A stretch of 64,000 nucleotides of DNA, from the NCBI GenBank assembly GCA_003389215.1, contig QQVP01000110.1, forward strand, positions 1 through 64,000, written 5' to 3'. This DNA is from Planctomycetota bacterium (GTDB lineage: Bacteria; Planctomycetota; Planctomycetia; Pirellulales; UBA7805). Below are positions 58,361-64,000 of this stretch, one piece after another. Within the stretch, counting starts at the first letter, position 1; the number at the start of each line of letters is the position of its first letter. The notes under the pieces were generated by a model. That model had not been told where the DNA came from. It saw nothing but the letters and a program-made list of their open reading frames with translations, and searched no databases. A program made the translations under genes and the position numbers.

Positions 58361-59860
58361 TTAGATTTCTTGAGTGAGGATGTCCGCGACGCGAAGCGCC
58401 ATGGCACTAATCGTCAACGAGGGACCAACTCCCAATGAAGTCGGCAAAATGCTGCCGTCGACGACAAATAAATCTCTCTGGCCGAACATTCGACAATCGG
58501 CGTCGACGACGGCCTCGTCCGCCCGGCGACCGAAACGGAGCGTGCCGCACTGGTGGGCCACGTGCTCCTGCGAAGGGAGCGCGTTACCTGCACAGTATAC
58601 CGCCCCGCCGCGGCGCAGAATACGCTTCATCTGACGCCCCAAGGCCCGTCCGCGGTCGCGGTCATATTCGCTGAATTGGTGGCTCAGGCAAATGCGACCT
58701 CCCTCACCCAGGGTGACGCGATTCGCCGGATTCGGCAAGTCCTCGACGATGCCGACCAGAGGCAACATCCGCTTGCGCAGCGACGCCAGCAGCCAGCGCG
58801 GCAACAGGCGACCTCCGCTCTTGGCCATCATCAGCGGACCCGGCGCCGGCAGCGACTGAACGAGGCCCATTTTGTGGGGGCAGTCGTCGGTGCCAAAGTA
58901 ATAATCGGCAAAGCCAACCTGCTTTACGAAAGTTTCGTCAGCCCCCGTCGATGCCAGGTAGAAACCGACGCACAGCGGCGAGTAGTGCATCATGTAGTGA
59001 CGACCGATTAGCGGATGGACGAAACCCGAGCGGAGCAAAATGGCGGGCGAGCCGATGGCTCCCGCGGACAGGACGTAACGCCGCGCGCGATAGAGCGACA
59101 ACTCGCCCGTCGAGCGCTCGCGCACATGGACCCCTCCGAGCACCTCGCTCGTGCCCGATTCGAATCGCTCCACCTCACAGTTGGTGAGCAAGGTGAGTTG
59201 GCTCGTTGCGGCCTGTGCTTCATCGACAAGTTGCGCGGCCGAGCGGCGCGCGCCGGTCGGACAAGGAAAGCCCGCGCAGTTGTCGCAGCGCAGACAAAGG
59301 CTGGCGTCAATCGACAAGGGCAATTGAAAGGGATGGAGTCCCTGCCTGCGATTGGCGTCGATCAGGCGGCGATTGATGTCCGCCAGCGGCAGGATCTCAT
59401 CTTCGTTGCTCGCGGTCGGCGGCGCGAGGGGGGCGAAGTCGTCGCCACCCCTGGCGGCGACGTGATAGAGTCGTTCGGCCTGGTCGTAGTACTCGGCCAA
59501 TTCGTCGTAGCCGAGAGGCCAGTCCCAAAGGGCCCGGTCGATTCGTTCGCCGTACGACTTGCCGGGGTGGAAATCGTCGACGCTGGGACGGATCATCGCG
59601 CCCCCGTAGAGCGAGGTGCCACCGCCCAGGACGCCGCCCATCAGCAGCCGTCGCGACTCGCCGTTCAGTTCGATGGGACGATCGTCATAGGGCTGCTTGT
59701 CGAAGAGCGTCCGCTGCTCATCGTGCACCCGCTCGTCGATTTGCGTGCGACGACCGCGCTCGATGACCAACACTCGCTTGCCCCGCGTGGCACAGGCAGA
59801 GGCCAGGGTGCCACCGCCCGCGCCGCTGCCGATGACAATCAGGTCGAAGTCATAGTCCAT
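58361..59860 (-). CDS. GMC family oxidoreductase (long-chain-alcohol-oxidase-like)
   Basis: 'DFDLIVIGSGAGGGTLASACATRGKRVLVIERG', 'LLMGGVLGGGTSLYGGAMIRP', 'LSAGAIGSPAILLRSG', 'VAHQCGTLRFGRRADEAVVDADCRMFGQRDLFVVDGSILPTSLGVGPSLTISAMALRVAD'. Confidence 0.93.
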   Translation of the reverse strand: MDYDFDLIVIGSGAGGGTLASACATRGKRVLVIERGRRTQIDERVHDEQRTLFDKQPYDDRPIELNGESRRLLMGGVLGGGTSLYGGAMIRPSVDDFHPGKSYGERIDRALWDWPLGYDELAEYYDQAERLYHVAARGGDDFAPLAPPTASNEDEILPLADINRRLIDANRRQGLHPFQLPLSIDASLCLRCDNCAGFPCPTGARRSAAQLVDEAQAATSQLTLLTNCEVERFESGTSEVLGGVHVRERSTGELSLYRARRYVLSAGAIGSPAILLRSGFVHPLIGRHYMMHYSPLCVGFYLASTGADETFVKQVGFADYYFGTDDCPHKMGLVQSLPAPGPLMMAKSGGRLLPRWLLASLRKRMLPLVGIVEDLPNPANRVTLGEGGRICLSHQFSEYDRDRGRALGRQMKRILRRGGAVYCAGNALPSQEHVAHQCGTLRFGRRADEAVVDADCRMFGQRDLFVVDGSILPTSLGVGPSLTISAMALRVADILTQEI

Positions 59861-60048
59861 GACGCGATGTCAGGTCCCGTTGGCGAAATGTGGGGCAGTC
59901 AGCAAGGATAGATAAAGCCTGCCGATTACGAGTGGGCAGCTTGCGATTCGCTGGGAACGTGCGATCTCGCGCACATGGTGCGCCGAGAGTGGGGGCATCC
60001 GCAAATTCCCGAGAACGAGAATGCGACGGCTCGAATCGGGCGAGGACC

Positions 60049-60153
60049 TTATTGATGGCTACGTGGTTAATGAGCCCTTCGCGGCGGCGGTAATGGCTGG
60101 AATGCCGGCCTCCCGCTGGTCGGCCTGGTTCATTGGCTGCGCAGGGCTCAATA
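60049..60153 (-). repeat. Dispersed ~105-bp repeat, copy 4
   Basis: TTATTGATGGCTACGTGGTTAATGAGCCC...GGCTGCGCAGGGCTCAATA. Confidence 0.95.
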
Positions 60154-60214
60154 GACCTGCGAGTGCGCAAGACCGGTGAGTCCCCACAACCGGCGAGCGA
60201 TCGACGGCGACTGG

Positions 60215-60262
60215 TACGTCGGCACCCTGGTACGCCGGCACCCTGGTACGCCGGCACCCTGG
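60215..60262 (+). repeat. 16-bp tandem repeat x3
   Basis: TACGTCGGCACCCTGG TACGCCGGCACCCTGG TACGCCGGCACCCTGG. Confidence 0.9.
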
Positions 60263-60383
60263 AATCGGACCACCTCCTCGCTGTGCAGAGAATCTGCTAG
60301 GATTCTAGCTTCTGCTAACTCGGCCGCAATTGGAGTGGTAGCGGTCGCCGCCGGGTTTTCGTAAAGTTCGCGAAGCTCTTCGT

Positions 60384-60488
60384 TTATTGATGGCTGCGTT
60401 GTTAATGAGCCGTTCGCGGCGGCGGTGATGGCTGAAATGCCGACCTCCCGCTGGTCGGTCTGGTTCATTGGCTGCGCAGGGCTCAATA
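60384..60488 (-). repeat. Dispersed ~105-bp repeat, copy 5
   Basis: TTATTGATGGCTGCGTTGTTAATGAGCCG...GGCTGCGCAGGGCTCAATA, same orientation as copy 4. Confidence 0.95.
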
Positions 60489-60756
60489 GGATGTCGCCCG
60501 GCGCGAAGAAAACATCGACGAAAAGGCATTCGTCATCCCAATCTTAACTGGATCTTTTTCCTGCCTTGACACAGTTTTCGCCGTCGTTGGTCACAATAAC
60601 GCGGACGCTGGCATTCGTCATCGGACGACGAATCGTCGGTTTCGCGGAAGTCGCAATCCACGGTCGCGCTCGTCCCTGCTGGCGAGACGCGGCCCGCTTG
60701 AGCGGATTTGCGACGCGTAGGAGGGTCGACACGGCAAGGAGCACACTTCTCCCGCG

Positions 60757-61575
60757 ATGAACACGGCCGTCATCCAACGTCAGTACGACGAACTCATTGC
60801 CGAACGCTACGATCAGGATCCTCACGGCCTGACGGGCGCTTCGCTCGACCGCGCCATCGCTCAGATCGAGCAGGCGGGTCTCCTGTCTTCTGAACTCTCC
60901 CCGCTGCGGATGCTCGATTTGGGCATGGGAACGGGTCTGTTTTGCGAAAAGCTGCGATTCAGTTCCGACCGCGAAATCGCCCCGTACGGCATCGACATCT
61001 CGGCCAAGATGATCGAGGTCGCCCAGCAGCGGCTGCCCGATCTGATTGCCGAGACCGACGACGCGGCCAACGTCGACCGCCAATTCGTCGGCGAGACGTT
61101 CGACCTGCTCTGCACTCACTTCATCACCGGGTTTGTGCCGATCGACCATCTGGCTCCGCGGATCCACGACAAATTGGAGGACGGCGGCTATTGGTCCTTT
61201 GTCGGCGGCACCAGCGCGGCGTTTCCGGGTCTGCAGAAGCGGGCCAACTCGCGCGAGGTGCGCTGGCTCTTCGGGGCGGGCAAGCTCGACGTCTCCGAAG
61301 CGACCTCCACCCCGGCCGACGAGCACGAGGTGTCGCAGACGATGCTCGCCCACGGCTTTGAGCTCTGTACCTGCGAGACGTTCCGGCCGCAGCTCGATTT
61401 TCCCAAGTTCGCCGACTTCATGCGGTTCGGCTACGAGGGAGGCTGGCTCACGCCGTTCATCGAGGAGATCGGCTTGCACAAATGTGGCCCCGTCACTCGG
61501 GCACTGATCAACACTTTGTTCTTCCCAATGCGCGACCACCACGATATCGTGATCGCGCTGGCGCGGAAGGTTTGA
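60757..61575 (+). CDS. Class I SAM-dependent methyltransferase
   Basis: 'LRMLDLGMGTGLFCEKLRFSSDREIAPYGIDISAKMIEVAQQRLPD'. Confidence 0.88.
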   Translation: MNTAVIQRQYDELIAERYDQDPHGLTGASLDRAIAQIEQAGLLSSELSPLRMLDLGMGTGLFCEKLRFSSDREIAPYGIDISAKMIEVAQQRLPDLIAETDDAANVDRQFVGETFDLLCTHFITGFVPIDHLAPRIHDKLEDGGYWSFVGGTSAAFPGLQKRANSREVRWLFGAGKLDVSEATSTPADEHEVSQTMLAHGFELCTCETFRPQLDFPKFADFMRFGYEGGWLTPFIEEIGLHKCGPVTRALINTLFFPMRDHHDIVIALARKV

Positions 61576-61713
61576 CGGACGATTGGGACGCTGACATCGC
61601 GATTTCCCGACAGCGTCGCAGGGCGAGCAGGAGGCACGCCCCCGGGAGAATCGGCCAGCACCAGGACGCTCTCGCAAAGCGCTGGCTCCTACGGGCCAGA
61701 CGATGAGGAAACG

Positions 61714-62967
61714 ATGCGGATCGCGATTATCGCGGAAGTCTTCTTGCCCAAGGTCGATGGGGTCGTCGTCCGCACGATGAACCTGATCGAGCACTTGCAG
61801 CGGTCGGGCGACGAAGTGCTGGTCGTTTGCCCCGAGGCCGAGGGACGTCGTGACTGCTCGGTGCCGGTAGTCGAGTTTCGCAGCTTCCCGTTTCCGACCT
61901 ATCCCGAATATCGTATCGGGCTGCCGGATCAGCGCCTGGTAACCGCAGTGCGCGATTTTGCGCCCGACGTCGTGCATTACATCAATCCGTTCGCCTTCGG
62001 ATTTCGCTGCTACGACCGGCTCCGTAAGGGCGGTCTCGACCTGCCCAACGTGTTCTCGTTTCACACCCTCTACGGTGAGTTCGTGAAGCGCTACGGGGTG
62101 CTCAAGCCACTTTCCAGAATGCTCTGGTGGCTGACGCGCGAGTATCACAACTGCGCCGATCTGAATCTGACCGTCTCGGCCATCATGCGGGAAGAACTGA
62201 TTCGCCGCGGCTTCGAACGCGTCGAGTGCTGGCCGCCCGCGGTCGACAGTGCGCTCTTCCAGCCCGAGCGCGAGAACGACGAGATGCGTCGCCGGATCGC
62301 CGGCGGCGAGTGCGAGAAGCCGCTGTTGCTCACCGTGTCGCGGCTGGCGCCCGAAAAGAACGTCGCGTTCCTGGCCGACGTCCTCGAACAGGCGCCCGGC
62401 GCGCGGCTCGCCATCATTGGCGACGGTCCACAGCGGGAGGAGTTGGAGCGACGCTTCGCCAACGTCGACGCGCACTTCGTGGGCTACCTGCAAGGTGCCG
62501 AGTTGGCGGCGGCCTACGCCTCGGCCGATGCGTTTATTTATGCTTCCGAAACGGAGACGATGGGGAACGTGGTGCTCGAGGCGATGGCCTCGGGCTTGCC
62601 GGTCATCGCCCCCGCCGCCGGAGGCATCCCCAGCCTGGTCGTCCACGGCGAGACCGGCCTGCTCTTTGCGCCGGGCCAGCTGGACGAGGCGGTCGGCCAC
62701 GTGCAGGCGGTGCTGACCGACGAAGCCTTGCGCGAGCGACTCGGCGCCTCGGCGCGACAAACCGTGCAAGCGTGGGACTGGAACAATTCCGTGGAAACGG
62801 TGCGACAGTCGTATCTCAATTCGATCGAGCAACATGGCCGGCGCAACGGTCGCCGCGTGCCGGGCCATCATCTGGCGCGGGCGACGGTCGGCGGACTGGT
62901 GATGGCGTTTCGGGCCGTGCCGCGACGCCGCAAGAAGGCAAATCCGATTTCCACCACGCCTGCTTAG
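61714..62967 (+). CDS. Glycosyltransferase family 4 (MgtA-like)
   Basis: 'MRIAIIAEVFLPKVDGVVVRTMNLIEHLQRSGDEVLVVCPE', 'LLTVSRLAPEKNVAFLADVLEQAPGARLAIIGDGPQREELERRF', 'ETMGNVVLEAMASGLPVIAPAAGGIPSLVVHGETGLLF'. Confidence 0.95.
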   Translation: MRIAIIAEVFLPKVDGVVVRTMNLIEHLQRSGDEVLVVCPEAEGRRDCSVPVVEFRSFPFPTYPEYRIGLPDQRLVTAVRDFAPDVVHYINPFAFGFRCYDRLRKGGLDLPNVFSFHTLYGEFVKRYGVLKPLSRMLWWLTREYHNCADLNLTVSAIMREELIRRGFERVECWPPAVDSALFQPERENDEMRRRIAGGECEKPLLLTVSRLAPEKNVAFLADVLEQAPGARLAIIGDGPQREELERRFANVDAHFVGYLQGAELAAAYASADAFIYASETETMGNVVLEAMASGLPVIAPAAGGIPSLVVHGETGLLFAPGQLDEAVGHVQAVLTDEALRERLGASARQTVQAWDWNNSVETVRQSYLNSIEQHGRRNGRRVPGHHLARATVGGLVMAFRAVPRRRKKANPISTTPA

Positions 62968-63028
62968 AACAACGCCCGCCGAGAACAAAGCCAGATCGAA
63001 GACCGCCCCGAGCTGGGACGACTCGCGA

Positions 63029-63937
63029 ATGACAACGCATCAGGGAGGAAACGAAGCTATGCCGGGATGCCACGACAGTTCGGAACGCCAGGTGCGTTCG
63101 ATCTTCGTCAGCGACACCCATCTGGGCTGTAAACACGCGCGGGCCGATGCCTTGCTCGACTTTCTGCGCAACCACCGCGCGGACACGCTGTACCTGGTTG
63201 GCGACATCATCGATGGCTGGGCCCTGCGGCGGAAATGGCACTGGCGGCCGATTTACGACGCCATCATTCAACGCCTGCTCGAGATGCGCGCCGAGGGCAC
63301 GCGACTTCGCTACGCACCCGGCAATCACGACGCCTTCCTGCGGCAGTATCTGATCGATATGGGCGTGGTCGACGTCGCCGATCAATTCATCCACACGACG
63401 CCGGCGGGCCAGCGATTCCTGGTCTTGCACGGCGATCGCTTCGACAAGTTCGAACAGTACGCCACCTGGTTCACGATGATGACGGCGGCCACCTACAACG
63501 TGATGTTGTCGATGGACTACTGGCTGCATCGACTCACGTTCCGTCGCACTCAGCGCAACGTGGTCTGCGGCGTGGTGAAGACCAAAGCCAAGAAGCTGGT
63601 GATGCACTACAGCGAGTTCGAGCGCCAACTAATCGACAACGCCGAGAAGCACGAGTGTCACGGAGTTATCTGCGGCCACATTCACAACCCGAAGATCAGC
63701 GAGTTGGCCGGCATCACCTATGTGAACACCGGTGACTGGTTGGAAAACTGCACGGGGCTCGTGGAACGGGAAGACGGCGTGCTGGAAATCGTCAATGCCG
63801 ACGGAAGCGTACGCCAGGCCTCGCAGCCGTGGGGACCGATGTCGGTCGAGGGTGAATTCAACGGTGACGAACCGCAGCGCGAAGTCGCCGAAGAAGACGT
63901 CGACGTGTCGGAGCCCGCCGAGGTGGCCGTCGCCTGA
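63029..63937 (+). CDS. UDP-2,3-diacylglucosamine diphosphatase-like (LpxH-type) metallophosphoesterase
   Basis: 'RSIFVSDTHLGCKHARADALLDFLRNHRADTLYLVGDIIDGWALRRKWHW', 'LRYAPGNHDAFLRQYL', 'LVLHGDRFDKFEQYATW', 'GVICGHIHNPKI'. Confidence 0.92.
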   Translation: MTTHQGGNEAMPGCHDSSERQVRSIFVSDTHLGCKHARADALLDFLRNHRADTLYLVGDIIDGWALRRKWHWRPIYDAIIQRLLEMRAEGTRLRYAPGNHDAFLRQYLIDMGVVDVADQFIHTTPAGQRFLVLHGDRFDKFEQYATWFTMMTAATYNVMLSMDYWLHRLTFRRTQRNVVCGVVKTKAKKLVMHYSEFERQLIDNAEKHECHGVICGHIHNPKISELAGITYVNTGDWLENCTGLVEREDGVLEIVNADGSVRQASQPWGPMSVEGEFNGDEPQREVAEEDVDVSEPAEVAVA

Positions 63938-64000
63938 GCCGCGAGGTACCTTGCTCCTCCGGGTTTGCCCGAGGGCGTATTCTCGTCGTTCACGCTCGGC

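Noticed and set aside
11640-60490. Peptide [28 protein letters not shown] recurring in ORFs at all five repeat copies
   Set aside because: It is a translation of the DNA repeat. Substitutions between copies are largely amino-acid-changing (A/T, A/V, P/S, K/N, L/V), with no sign of coding constraint, and no consistent start context.
60544-62988. 814-aa minus-strand ORF antisense to the methyltransferase and GT4 genes
   Set aside because: Typical high-GC shadow ORF (His/Arg/Gln-rich, no family motif); the + strand genes have clear domain signatures.

Overview
The window looks like a high-GC chromosomal segment from a Planctomycete (Pirellulales-like). Supporting signs are DUF1501 and DUF1549/cytochrome-like genes side by side, a run of PEP-CTERM proteins, a sulfatase, and the fabZ-acp-hotdog-fabF set. 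Well-supported housekeeping loci are thrS-infC-rpmI-rplT-pheS-pheT, metG, hisI/hisG, a fatty-acid-synthesis-like cluster, an Hsp20 gene and a sigma-70-family factor. There is a clear tRNA-Val(GAC) and a second, unusual class-II-shaped tRNA with an apparent UAU anticodon. No rRNA, CRISPR array, transposase, integrase or prophage was recognised. Main points for follow-up: (1) a compact 5-gene operon (about 52.9-59.9 kb) with GMC oxidase, phosphatidylserine decarboxylase, a fused NAD(P)-binding/FAD-linked oxidase, a large class-III aminotransferase and a small membrane protein, facing a methyltransferase/GT4/LpxH-like set; (2) five copies of a ~105-bp MITE-like repeat with imperfect terminal inverted repeats, one of which supplies the fabF stop codon; (3) the odd tRNA, preceded by a hairpin-rich intergenic region and followed by an AT-richer toxin-antitoxin islet ending in a tRNA-3'-end-like fragment; (4) a consensus-like sigma-54 promoter before hsp20; (5) an apparent AUC start codon for infC; (6) a thioredoxin/trypsin-like protease fusion; (7) several structured repeats. 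All product calls come from reading translations; no database search was run.
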